DNA from: Candidatus Bipolaricaulota bacterium
GTDB lineage: Bacteria; Bipolaricaulota; Bipolaricaulia; Bipolaricaulales; Bipolaricaulaceae
Assembly (NCBI GenBank): GCA_014360985.1
Contig: JACIWK010000009.1
Span: 1-64,000 of the forward strand
Reading direction: 5' to 3'
DNA length: 64,000 bases
The notes under the pieces were generated by a model. It was given only the letters and a program-made list of their open reading frames with translations, was not told the origin of the DNA and did not search any database. A program made the position numbers and the translations under genes. Shown piece by piece: positions 52,879-61,439 of this stretch (position 1 is the stretch's first letter; every line of letters starts with the position of its first letter).

Positions 52879-53107
52879 CCCGGCCCTCCTCGATCAGTTC
52901 ACGGACCGAGATGGGCTTCAACACCCGCCCCTTTCGGAAGCTGCGCAGCTGCCCGGCCACCCGTTGGGGATCGACCTGGGGGCCGACCGGAGAGAGAACG
53001 GCCACGGGCACGCCGTGCTTGGTGATCACCACCCGCTCCCCCCGCGCCACGCGCTCCAGGATCTGGGCAAGATGCGTCTTGGCCTCGTAGGCCCCGACTT
53101 CGGTCAA
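52868..53107 (-). CDS. Phd/YefM-family antitoxin
   Basis: A 79-residue antitoxin. The N-terminal DNA-binding Phd fold reads LTEVGAYEAKTHLAQILERV, then ARGERVVITKHGVPVAVLSP; the C-terminal helix (LKPISVRELIEEGRD) would wrap the PIN toxin. The start is a TTG, chosen because AAAGGAGG lies 4 bases upstream and the fold begins there; a longer frame adds 20 unrelated residues. Regulation is probably by autorepression of the pair. Confidence 0.85.
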   Translation of the reverse strand: MTEVGAYEAKTHLAQILERVARGERVVITKHGVPVAVLSPVGPQVDPQRVAGQLRSFRKGRVLKPISVRELIEEGRDGG

Positions 53108-53193
53108 GGGTCCTCCTTTCGACCGGTCTCCGACCAGTATAGGAAGAGGAGGGGCGGCGCGCAACAATGGCTCGCGCTCGCCGTGGCTGCGTG

Positions 53194-55632
53194 CTAGCGG
53201 ACCCGTGTCCGGCGAAGGAGAAGGGAGTTGGTCACCACGGAGAGCGAGGACGTGGCCATCGCGGCCTCCGCGAGGAGGGGGTGCATCCAGCCGATCACCG
53301 CCAGGGGGATCATCACCACGTTGTAGAAGAACGCCCAGAACAAGTTCTGCTGGATCCGGCGGAACGCCGCGCGGGAAAGGCGGACCGCCCGGACGACGCC
53401 TGTGAGGTCCCCGCGCACCAGCGTCACGTCGCCCGCCTCAATGGCGATGTCGGTGCCGGTGCCGAGGGCGATGCCGACGTTGGCCTGCTTCAGGGCCGGC
53501 GCGTCGTTGATGCCGTCGCCTACGAAGGCGACCCAGCCGAACTGTTCCTGAAGGCGCCGGACTTCCGCCACCTTGCCGTCGGGCAGGACTTCCGCCCGCA
53601 CCTCGTCTATTCCCAATCGCCGGGCGACCGCCTCGGCGGTGCGGCGGTTGTCGCCGGTCAGCATCACCGTCCGCAGGCCCATCCGATGCAGTTCCTGCAC
53701 CGCAAGGACGGCATCGTCCTTCAGCGTGTCGGCCACAGCCAGCACGCCCAGGAGACGCCCATCCGCCGCCACCAGCATCGCCGTCTTCGCTTCGTCCTCC
53801 AGACGGCGCAGCGTCCCTTCCAGCGGCGCAGGGTCCACGCCATGCTCATCCATCAGCCGCCGCGAGCCCACGAGGACCCGCGTCCCGTTCACCGTGGCGA
53901 CCACTCCCATCCCCCGCAAGGCCTGGAAATCCTGGGGCTCCCGTAGGGGGAGACCGTCGGCCTCTGCCCGCGCTACGACCGCCTTTCCCAGCGGGTGCTC
54001 GCTCCCCTGCTCCGCCGACGCCGCGCTCCGCAAGAGGTCCTCCGCCGCGACGCCGTCGGCCGGGACCACGTCGGTCACCTCGGGGCGGCCCTTGGTGAGC
54101 GTCCCCGTCTTATCCAGGACGATGACCCGGACGTCCTTCAGCGTTTGGATGGCCTCGCCGGAGCGGATGAGGATGCCGTGTTCGGCCCCCATACCGCTGC
54201 CGACCATCAGCGCGGTGGGCGTCGCCAGACCCAGCGCGCAGGGGCAGGCGATGACCAAGACGGCAACCGTAGAGATAATTGCCAGGGTGAGCGCCCCCAG
54301 GTTCGGGTTGACCCAGGGCAAAAACGCCCCCGCTTCCACCAGAGGGCGCATCAGGCCTGGGGCGACAATCCACAGGAGCAGGGTGAGCAGGGCGATCCCC
54401 AGGACGATGGGCACAAAGACCCCGGTCACCCGGTCGGCGAACTCCTGGATGGGCACTTTGGACCCCTGGGCCTCCTCCACCAGCCGGATGACCTGGGCCA
54501 GGAACGTATCTTTGCCCACCCGGGTGGCCCGTACTTTCAGCAATCCCCCCTGGTTGACCGTGGCGCCGATGACCTCGTCGTCGGGGTGTTTGTTGACGGG
54601 CATGGATTCGCCAGTAGCCATGGATTCGTCCACGGCGCTCTCGCCCTCTACCACTACCCCGTCGGTGGGGATTTTCTCGCCGGGGCGGACGATCATAATG
54701 TCTCCGACCTGGACAGCATCCACCGGCACTTCCAGTTCCACCCCGTCGCGGAGGATGCGGGCGGTTTTCGCCCCCAGTTCCAGGAGTTTGCGGATGGCCT
54801 GGGAGGCGCGGCCTTTGGCCGTCTCCTCCACGTGGCGGCCGGTGAGGTGGAACGCCATAATCATCGCCGCCACCCCCGCGTAGTTGGCGACGGGGAAGAA
54901 GAAGGACGCCGGGCCGGTCAGGAACGAAACCCCCGTACCCAGGCTGATCAGGGTGTCCATGTTGGGATAGCCGTGGAGAGCGGCGGTGACGCCGCTGCGG
55001 TACGTCTGGCGGCCCACCCAGAGGACGGGCAGGGCCAGGAGAATCATTCCCAGATGGAAGACGAGGTGGCTGGGCCACATGATGCCCCAGATCATCTCGG
55101 GGACCATCCACAGGATGATGGGGACGGTCAGCGCCCAGGCGACGCGCATCCGGAAGCGGCTGACACGCATCTTCCGTTCCGCTTCGTCCTCCACGGGGAT
55201 TGCCGCGCCCGCAACGGGGATTTCCAGGACTTCGTACCCGGCCTCGGCCACCGCCTTCCGGAAGTCGGCAAGGGTCGCCACGGTGGGGACGAAGGTCACC
55301 GTCGCTTTTTCCGTCGCCAGGTTGACGTTGACCGCCACCACTCCTGGCACTCCTGCCAGCGCCTTCTCCACGTGCATAGCGCACGCCGCGCAGGTCATCC
55401 CGCCGCTGGTGAGGGTGGCGGTGTCGGTAGGCACTTCGTAGCCCGCGGCACGCACCGCCTGGACGAGGGAGGGGAGGGGGACGTCCTCCCCCAAGTTCAC
55501 CGTGGCCCGCCCCGTGGCCAGGTTCACCTCGGCGCCCTTCACCCCGGGAACAGCCGACAGGGCCTTCTTCACGTGGGCGACACACGACGCGCAAGTCATC
55601 CCCTGCACCGGGAACTGCACGCGATCGGTCAT
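53194..55632 (-). CDS. copA: Copper-exporting P1B-type ATPase (CopA)
   Basis: An 812-residue Cu(I) pump. Two N-terminal heavy-metal-associated domains carry the metal cysteines in GMTCASC (Cys14, Cys17) and GMTCAAC (Cys81, Cys84). Eight membrane segments follow, including the transport site [13 protein letters not shown]. The catalytic core has [13 protein letters not shown] with the phosphorylated Asp, [10 protein letters not shown], and [18 protein letters not shown] and MxxSS residues appear in the last helices ([11 protein letters not shown], then [15 protein letters not shown]). The start at 55632 is set by the first HMA domain; a longer open frame upstream is unrelated to the family. 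It follows a second pump gene on the same strand after 167 bases. Confidence 0.93.
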   Translation of the reverse strand: MTDRVQFPVQGMTCASCVAHVKKALSAVPGVKGAEVNLATGRATVNLGEDVPLPSLVQAVRAAGYEVPTDTATLTSGGMTCAACAMHVEKALAGVPGVVAVNVNLATEKATVTFVPTVATLADFRKAVAEAGYEVLEIPVAGAAIPVEDEAERKMRVSRFRMRVAWALTVPIILWMVPEMIWGIMWPSHLVFHLGMILLALPVLWVGRQTYRSGVTAALHGYPNMDTLISLGTGVSFLTGPASFFFPVANYAGVAAMIMAFHLTGRHVEETAKGRASQAIRKLLELGAKTARILRDGVELEVPVDAVQVGDIMIVRPGEKIPTDGVVVEGESAVDESMATGESMPVNKHPDDEVIGATVNQGGLLKVRATRVGKDTFLAQVIRLVEEAQGSKVPIQEFADRVTGVFVPIVLGIALLTLLLWIVAPGLMRPLVEAGAFLPWVNPNLGALTLAIISTVAVLVIACPCALGLATPTALMVGSGMGAEHGILIRSGEAIQTLKDVRVIVLDKTGTLTKGRPEVTDVVPADGVAAEDLLRSAASAEQGSEHPLGKAVVARAEADGLPLREPQDFQALRGMGVVATVNGTRVLVGSRRLMDEHGVDPAPLEGTLRRLEDEAKTAMLVAADGRLLGVLAVADTLKDDAVLAVQELHRMGLRTVMLTGDNRRTAEAVARRLGIDEVRAEVLPDGKVAEVRRLQEQFGWVAFVGDGINDAPALKQANVGIALGTGTDIAIEAGDVTLVRGDLTGVVRAVRLSRAAFRRIQQNLFWAFFYNVVMIPLAVIGWMHPLLAEAAMATSSLSVVTNSLLLRRTRVR

Positions 55633-55799
55633 AGACTCAGTGTACCCACCCCACCCCGGGTGGGTCCAGCTCGCTGGCCGCGAACTGCGCTGAGTCAGCC
55701 CTGTACCGACGCGAGAACGCTCCAGGGCCAAAACCCGGCATGGCGAGGGAACAGAGCTAAAGTCAAGGCAACGGAACTCGATCACCGGGACACTCGCCG

Positions 55800-58014
55800 T
55801 CACCCCGTGATCTGCGGGGCAGACCTTCTGCGTCCTTGTACCTCTCGGGAGAGAAGCTGGGCGTTTGCGGCCACGACCACCGTGGACACAGCCATGAACG
55901 CCGCACCCAAGGCGGGAGACAGCAACACCCCCAGCCACGCCAACACGCCGGCAGCAAGGGGGATGGCTACCACGTTGTACCCCGTGGCCCAGCCAAGGTT
56001 CTGGACCATCTTCGCGTACGTGGCCCGAGAAAGGTGGATGACCGTGGCCACGTCCTGGGGGTCGTTCCGCACAAGCACGATATCGGCTGACTCAATGGCC
56101 ACGTCCGTCCCGGCACCGATGGCGATCCCTACATCCGCCTCCACCAAAGCCGGGGCGTCGTTCACTCCATCTCCGACCATGGCCACGACCAAGCCCCGGG
56201 CCTTGACCCCCCGAACCCGATCGGCCTTCTCGTGGGGGAGGACCTGGGCGAAGTAGTCATCCAGCCCGAGCTCGCCGGCCACCCACGCCGCCACTGCCGA
56301 GGAGTCCCCGGTGAGCATCATCGTCTGGATGCCCATCTCCTTGAGCCGGAGGAGCGCCGCGCGGGATTCGTCCCGGATCAAGTCGGCCACAGCAATCGCC
56401 CCTTCCACCTGGTTCTCGATGAGCACGTAGACGACGGTCTTCCCCTGGGTGGCGGCTCTTCCCACTCGGGCGTCTTCCACAGAGAAGCTGTGCGCAGCGA
56501 GGTATCCTGGGCTGACCACCTTGATCGCCTTCCCGTCCACGGTTCCGGTCGCGCCCTGCCCTGGAATGGCGGAAAAATCCGTGGGAGCCGGGACGACAAG
56601 TCCCTGCTCTATGGCAGCTTGGACGATCCCGGCGGCGATGGGATGCTCGGACCTGGACTCCACCCCCGCGGCCAAGCGCAGCACTTCCTCCTCGGGAAGT
56701 GTCCCCAGTGGTATTACGTCGCTGACTCCGAACCGGCCCTCGGTGAGCGTGCCGGTCTTGTCGAACACGACGGCCTGAATGTCCCGGGCCCGCTCGAACG
56801 CGGTCCGATCGCGAACGAGGATGCCTTGACCTGCGGCGAGGGATGTGGACACGGACACCACCAGCGGGATGGCCAACCCCAGCGCGTGGGGACACGCGAT
56901 GACCATCACCGTCACCATCCGAGCCAGGGCGAAGTTGAACTCGACGCCTGCGACCAGCCACCCCACCAACGTGGCTGTGCCCACGCTTACGGCAACGATG
57001 GTGAGCCAAAGCGCGGCTCGGTTGGCCAAATCTTGCGTGCGAGAGCGGGCTTCTTGCGCTCGGCGCACGAGCTCGATCACCTGGAACAAGTAGGTCTCCG
57101 CGCCGGTTCTTCGTACCTCCACAACGATGGCCCCTTCCCCGTTCACCGCCCCACCGATCACCGCATCCCCAGAGTCTCTCTCCACTGGGCTGCTCTCCCC
57201 GGTGAGCATGGCCTCGTTGACCGTGGTTCGGCCTTCTACCACCACGCCATCGATGGGGATCTTCTCCCCGGGCTTCACCAGCACCCGGTCGCCCGGCGTG
57301 AGTTGGGAGATCGGCACCTCCCGCGTTGCGCCGCCGTTCTCCACCCGGTGCGCCTCGGATGGCAACAGCGTCACCAGCTTTTCCAGGGCCCGAGAGGCCC
57401 CCAAAACCGATCGCATCTCGATCCAGTGGCCAAGAAGCATCACGTCAATGAGGGTGGCGAGCTCCCAGAAGAGGACCTCACCGGAGACGCCCAACGTCAC
57501 CACGCCCGAATAGCCGTAGGCCATGGTGATGGCCATCGTGATCAGCGTCATCATCCCCGGCTGACGTTCGCTCATCTCCTTCCCAAAGCCTTTGAAGAAC
57601 GGCCACCCCCCCGTAGACGTAGATCAGGGTTGCAAGGAGGAATTGGAGGTAGCCCGCCTCGGGGAAGTAGAGGAACTCCTCAAGGCCGAGCAACTTCTGA
57701 ATGGGGTGCGAAAGCAAGAGGATCGGTACCGTGAGAAGGAGAGACACCCAGAACCGCCGCCGGAAGTCGGCGACCATGGTGGCGTGGTGGCTTATGTGCC
57801 CTCGGTGGTCATGCTGCGCAACCTCCGCAGACCGGTGCTCATGAGCAGCACGACCTTCTCGTCCGGTCGGCTTCCAGTACTTCTTTGGGGCCAAGTCGAA
57901 CCTGCTTGCGCAGGTCTCGGAGCAAAAGTGGAGTGTGTGCTCGCGGAACTCCCGAGTGGCCCTCGCTTCACGGCCGTCGATCGCCATCCCGCACACCGGA
58001 TCCCGGACCTTCAC
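55800..58014 (-). pseudogene. CopB-like heavy-metal P-type ATPase with N-terminal YHS domain, split by a homopolymer frameshift
   Basis: The GTG at 58014 (after GGGGAGGG) starts a YHS metal-binding domain (VRDPVCGMAIDGREARATRE, then LHFCSETCASRF), a His-rich stretch (HEHRSAEVAQHDHRGHISHH) and the first membrane helices. At 57606-57612 a run of seven C (G on the coding strand) puts the frame out by one base: removing one base restores YGGWPFFKGFGKEMSERQPG and joins the 591-residue remainder. That part has SGVVTLGVSGEVLFWELATL, TGESSPVERD, the transport-site CPH motif (VIACPHALGLAIP), DKTGTLTEG, SEHP and GDGVNDAPALVEADVG. The CPH motif marks the CopB type (Cu+/Cu2+/Ag+). The total would be about 738 residues. 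It may be a pseudogene, a phase-variable gene or a sequencing error. Confidence 0.8.
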
Positions 58015-58141
58015 CTTTCCCTCCCCTCGGGCGAGAAGTCGCCATCGCAGGAGGCAGCCCCTCCACTTCCCCTACACATGATCCTTTTTTTCGCGGGGTT
58101 CCAGCATGGCCAACCGCGCGCATCAGAAGGAAACTCCACCA

Positions 58142-58430
58142 TCACCCTAGCACAGTGTGATCAGTCCTATTTTGAATCCCCGAGCCCTCAGTTCTGAAGG
58201 CTCGAGTGGTACGGGTCGCGCACTCCGTGGCAGAACGTGTTGGTCGTTCTTCCTGTCTCTTCCCACAGCCACGCACTCCCGAGGGGGCCGCCTCGAAACG
58301 AACCTTGCACACTGGGCCGCAGGAGTAGCAGGTCCTCTCATCGTGAGTCGCCGTCTCCTCGCGCAGACCCACCGACATCCCGCCTACCGGATCGAGGTTC
58401 CTTGGCTCTTCCTCACTACATCCTCCTCAC
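58142..58430 (-). pseudogene. YHS-domain fossil
   Basis: A minus-strand frame reads EEEPRNLDPVGGMSVGLREE, then TATHDERTCYSCGPVCKVRF and EAAPSG, which aligns with YHS domains except that the first metal cysteine of PVCGM is glycine. An ATG inside the motif could start a 78-residue product, but there is no ribosome binding site and the tail is unconvincing. It is probably a relic of a second YHS-containing pump or a stand-alone metal-binding protein in this metal-resistance region. Confidence 0.45.
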
Positions 58431-58471
58431 CATGGTTGGACTACTGCTCACGTATGGGGCTCGGCGCTAGC

Positions 58472-59095
58472 TCACTCCTCGCCCGCCATCCCCAGGAACG
58501 TTCCGTGCCAGGTGTGGACCCAGACCTCGCCGGTGGCCCCGTGTACGGAGAGCATGCCCGCGATCTCCCCGTTGCGCAGGGTGTGGATCGTGTAGTAGCC
58601 GTAGAACGCCTCCGCCTCGTCACCCACCGCCAGGCCTGGAGAGGAGCGATCGAGGTACGCTTGAGCGACGGACAGCGCCGCGGCGGGGGTGAGAAGCATC
58701 GCCCCAGAACCGTCCCGGCGGAACCCCATCATCCCCCGGTGGCCGTACTTCGCGTTCCACATCATGTTCGGGCCGGGCTCGGGTCGCACCGAGCCGTCCC
58801 GCAGGACGAGGAGTTCGATGGCCCCGCGGCCGGTGCCCTTCTCCCGCACCTCAACGTAGAAGTGGTTCGAAAACTCCATGATCTCGCCCACCACCAAGTC
58901 AGGGTCGCCGTACGCCGCGAGGTATCGCCCGACCACGTCCGGGACCTCGTGCAACGCAACGACGCCGGAGCCCCCGCCCCAGCTCCCCTCCCATGCTGGG
59001 CAGATGCCCCACCGAACGTGGGCCATGGTCCCCAGCGTTGCCGCGCCGCCAAATGCCAATGCGGTAATACCCAAAACGATCAACGTGCCCTTCAT
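58472..59095 (-). CDS. Exported hypothetical protein with PepSY/propeptide-like C-terminus
   Basis: A 207-residue protein. It has an N-terminal signal peptide or anchor (MKGTLIVLGITALAFGGAAT) followed by HVRWGICPAWEGSWGGGSG. The repeated pattern EVPDVVGRYLAAYGDPDLVV, FSNHFYVEVREKGTGRGAIE, RPEPGPNMMWNAKYG and ALSVAQAYLDRSSPGLAVGD, then GYYTIHTLRNGEIAGMLSVH, resembles tandem PepSY-like units found in uncharacterised proteins near metal efflux genes. The ATG has AAGGAGGT 5 bases upstream. Function unknown. Context suggests a role in envelope metal stress. Confidence 0.75.
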   Translation of the reverse strand: MKGTLIVLGITALAFGGAATLGTMAHVRWGICPAWEGSWGGGSGVVALHEVPDVVGRYLAAYGDPDLVVGEIMEFSNHFYVEVREKGTGRGAIELLVLRDGSVRPEPGPNMMWNAKYGHRGMMGFRRDGSGAMLLTPAAALSVAQAYLDRSSPGLAVGDEAEAFYGYYTIHTLRNGEIAGMLSVHGATGEVWVHTWHGTFLGMAGEE

Positions 59096-59178
59096 GTTTG
59101 ACCTCCTTGTTGACCCTCTGACCCTACCCGGGTGGGGTGGATGCAGCGCGGAGCCGTGATGGAAGACCGATGGACCGG

Positions 59179-59206
59179 TTGACGCATGCCTCTCCTCTGG
59201 TATCAT
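59179..59206 (+). promoter_or_regulatory. Sigma-70-type promoter of the marR-ABC exporter operon
   Basis: TTGACG (59179-59184), a 16-base spacer and TATCAT (59201-59206). Confidence 0.65.
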
Positions 59207-59209
59207 TCG

Positions 59210-59228
59210 CCTCCTAACCTTTAGGAGG
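59210..59228 (+). promoter_or_regulatory. Inverted-repeat operator or hairpin overlapping the marR ribosome binding site
   Basis: CCTCCTAA-CCT-TTAGGAGG is a perfect 8-bp inverted repeat starting 4 bases after the -10 element. The right arm contains the AGGAGG used to translate marR. It could be the MarR binding site for autorepression, and in RNA it would hide the ribosome binding site. Confidence 0.6.
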
Positions 59229-59235
59229 CTAAACG

Positions 59236-59679
59236 TTGCGGGACCGGATTCGGGCAGACGACGAACGGCTAGGGCATCTCCTGATGCAGGTGTCCAAGCT
59301 CCTTCGCGACCGAGTTCACACCCGGATGGAGGAGATCGGACTCAGTCGAGGCCAGGGGTTCATTCTGTTCCGCCTTGGGTGCGAGGACGGGCTCTCCCAG
59401 GCCGAGCTTGCCCGGCAGACGATGGTCCGCCCGGCCACCCTCACCGCGGCCCTTCAGCGGATGGAAACTGCGGGCCTGATCGAGCGGCGGACCGATCCCG
59501 CCGACCAGCGCGTGTCCCGCGTCTACCTCACCCCGAAGGGGAGGGAAGCCCGCGCGCAGGCGGAGAAGGTCTGGCACGAGGTCGAATCCGAGCTGCGCGC
59601 GATCCTGAGCGTGGACGATCGGGCCCAGCTCGTGACGCTCCTCGGGAAGCTCCGCGATGCCCTGGCGGAGGAGGGCTGA
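59236..59679 (+). CDS. MarR-family transcriptional regulator
   Basis: A 147-residue winged-helix repressor. The DNA-binding part reads LSQAELARQTMVRPATLTAA, then LQRMETAGLIERRTDPADQR VSRVYLTPKGRE, with dimerisation helices at both ends. The TTG start follows AGGAGG by 7 bases. It is translationally coupled to the first ABC exporter gene (TGATG), so it most likely controls that exporter in response to a drug or toxic small molecule, through the inverted repeat just upstream. Confidence 0.92.
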   Translation: MRDRIRADDERLGHLLMQVSKLLRDRVHTRMEEIGLSRGQGFILFRLGCEDGLSQAELARQTMVRPATLTAALQRMETAGLIERRTDPADQRVSRVYLTPKGREARAQAEKVWHEVESELRAILSVDDRAQLVTLLGKLRDALAEEG

Positions 59680-61439
59680 TGAGATCCCTCGTCCGCATGT
59701 TCCGGTTCGTGCGCCCCCACCGGTGGCAGGCGATCGGGGCGCTGGCCCTCCTCCTGGGGATGGTGGGGGCGGACCTCCTCATCCCCCGCCTCACCCAGCG
59801 CGTGATCGACCAAGGGATCGCCGTGGGCGACATGCGCGTCATCGCCACCACCGCGCTCGCCATGATCGGGGCCGCGCTCGTCTCCACCCTGTTTGCGATC
59901 GCCAACACGGTTCTCTCGGTGCGGGTCGGCCAGGGGTTCGCCCACGACGTGCGGAGCGCCTTGATGCGCAAGGTGCAAACGTTCTCGTTCCGGAACCTGG
60001 ACCGCTTCCAGACCGGGCAGCTCATCGTGCGCACCACGAGCGATGTCGCGATGGTGGAGATGATCGTGGCGATGTCGCTGCGGATCCTCACCCGCGCACC
60101 CGTGTGGGTGGTGGGGAGCATGGCCCTCCTCATCCTCACCAGCCGTCAGCTCGCCTGGCTCCTCGTCGCGTTCGTCCCTGTGATCGTGGCCCTCGTCTCC
60201 GTGTTCCTCGCCCGGGCGCGGCCGATGTTCCTCGGGGTCCAGAAGCAGCTCGACCGGTTGAACACCGTCCTCCAGGAGAACCTCGCTGGGGTGCGGGTGG
60301 TGAAGGCGTTCGCTCGGGAGGGGCACGAGGCGCAGCGGTTCGACCGCGAGAACGAGGCCCTGATGCAGAGGAACATCCACGTGATGAGCTTCTTCGCCGT
60401 GCTGGCGCCATCGATGACGCTCCTCGTCAACCTCGGGGTGGTGGGGGCGATCTGGCTTGGGGGGCGGGCGGCGATCGGGGGGACGATGACCGTGGGCCAG
60501 GTTGTGGCCTCCGTGAACTACCTCACCTACGCCCTGTTCCCGATGATGCTCATCGCGGGGATGATGGGCCCGTTGTCCGCGGCCGAGGCGTCCGCGTCTC
60601 GGATCCTCGAGGTGCTCGACGCGGAGCCCGATGTCCGCGAGAGGCCGCAACCACAGCGCCTCTCCGCCTCCGGTTCCCCCCGTGGGGCGCGGGTGGTGTT
60701 CGAGGACGTGACGTTCGCCTACGATGGGGAGCCGGTCCTGCGCGGGGTGAGCCTCGTCGCCGAGCCAGGGGAGACGGTGGCGGTCCTCGGGGCCACGGGG
60801 TCGGGGAAGTCCACCCTCATCCACCTTATTCCCCGCTTCTACGACGTGACCGGGGGTCGGGTGACGGTGGACGGGGTCGATGTGCGCGACCTCCCCCTCG
60901 CTGACCTGCGCCGCCAGATGGGGATCGCCCTCCAGGAGGCGGTCCTGTTCACGGGCACGGTGCGGGACAACATCCGCTTCGGTCGCCCCGAGGCGAGCGA
61001 GGAGGAAGTGATCGCCGCAGCCCGCGCCGCCCAGGCCCACGAGTTCATCCTCGATCTCCCCCAGGGGTACGACACGGTGGTTGGAGAACGGGGGGTGAAC
61101 CTGTCCGGCGGGCAGAGGCAGCGGATCGCGATCGCGCGGGCGCTCCTCGTCCGGCCGCGGATCCTCGTCCTCGATGACAGCACGAGCGCGGTGGACATCG
61201 AGACGGAGATCAAGCTCCAGGACGCCCTCGACCGCCTGATGGCCGAGGACCACTCCGCGACGCGGTTCGTCGTCGCCCAGCGGATCAGCACGGTGCTGCT
61301 CGCTGACAAGATCGTCGTCCTGGACCGGGGACGCGTTGCCGCGATCGGGACGCACGATGAGCTGTTGCGGGGGAGCCCGATCTACCAGGACATCTACGCA
61401 TCCCAGCTCGGGAGCGGGGGGGTGAACCGTGGCGCGTGA
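59679..61439 (+). CDS. ABC exporter half-transporter with degenerate nucleotide site (subunit A)
   Basis: A 586-residue half-transporter: six-helix exporter membrane domain (about 1-310) and an ATPase domain with Walker A LGATGSGKSTLIHLI, intact signature LSGGQRQRIAIARALL, but Walker B ILVLDDSTSAVD (Asp in place of the catalytic Glu) and VVAQRIST (Gln in place of the switch His). This is the degenerate-site pattern of heterodimeric exporters such as Thermotoga TM287/288. The ATG overlaps the marR stop. The partner gene starts inside its end (11-base overlap). Substrates are probably drugs, lipids or peptides. Confidence 0.93.
   Translation: MRSLVRMFRFVRPHRWQAIGALALLLGMVGADLLIPRLTQRVIDQGIAVGDMRVIATTALAMIGAALVSTLFAIANTVLSVRVGQGFAHDVRSALMRKVQTFSFRNLDRFQTGQLIVRTTSDVAMVEMIVAMSLRILTRAPVWVVGSMALLILTSRQLAWLLVAFVPVIVALVSVFLARARPMFLGVQKQLDRLNTVLQENLAGVRVVKAFAREGHEAQRFDRENEALMQRNIHVMSFFAVLAPSMTLLVNLGVVGAIWLGGRAAIGGTMTVGQVVASVNYLTYALFPMMLIAGMMGPLSAAEASASRILEVLDAEPDVRERPQPQRLSASGSPRGARVVFEDVTFAYDGEPVLRGVSLVAEPGETVAVLGATGSGKSTLIHLIPRFYDVTGGRVTVDGVDVRDLPLADLRRQMGIALQEAVLFTGTVRDNIRFGRPEASEEEVIAAARAAQAHEFILDLPQGYDTVVGERGVNLSGGQRQRIAIARALLVRPRILVLDDSTSAVDIETEIKLQDALDRLMAEDHSATRFVVAQRISTVLLADKIVVLDRGRVAAIGTHDELLRGSPIYQDIYASQLGSGGVNRGA

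Noticed and set aside
59379-61439. 686-codon version of the first ABC exporter subunit
   Set aside because: The extra N-terminus is read from inside marR in another frame; the ATG overlapping the marR stop gives the normal family length.
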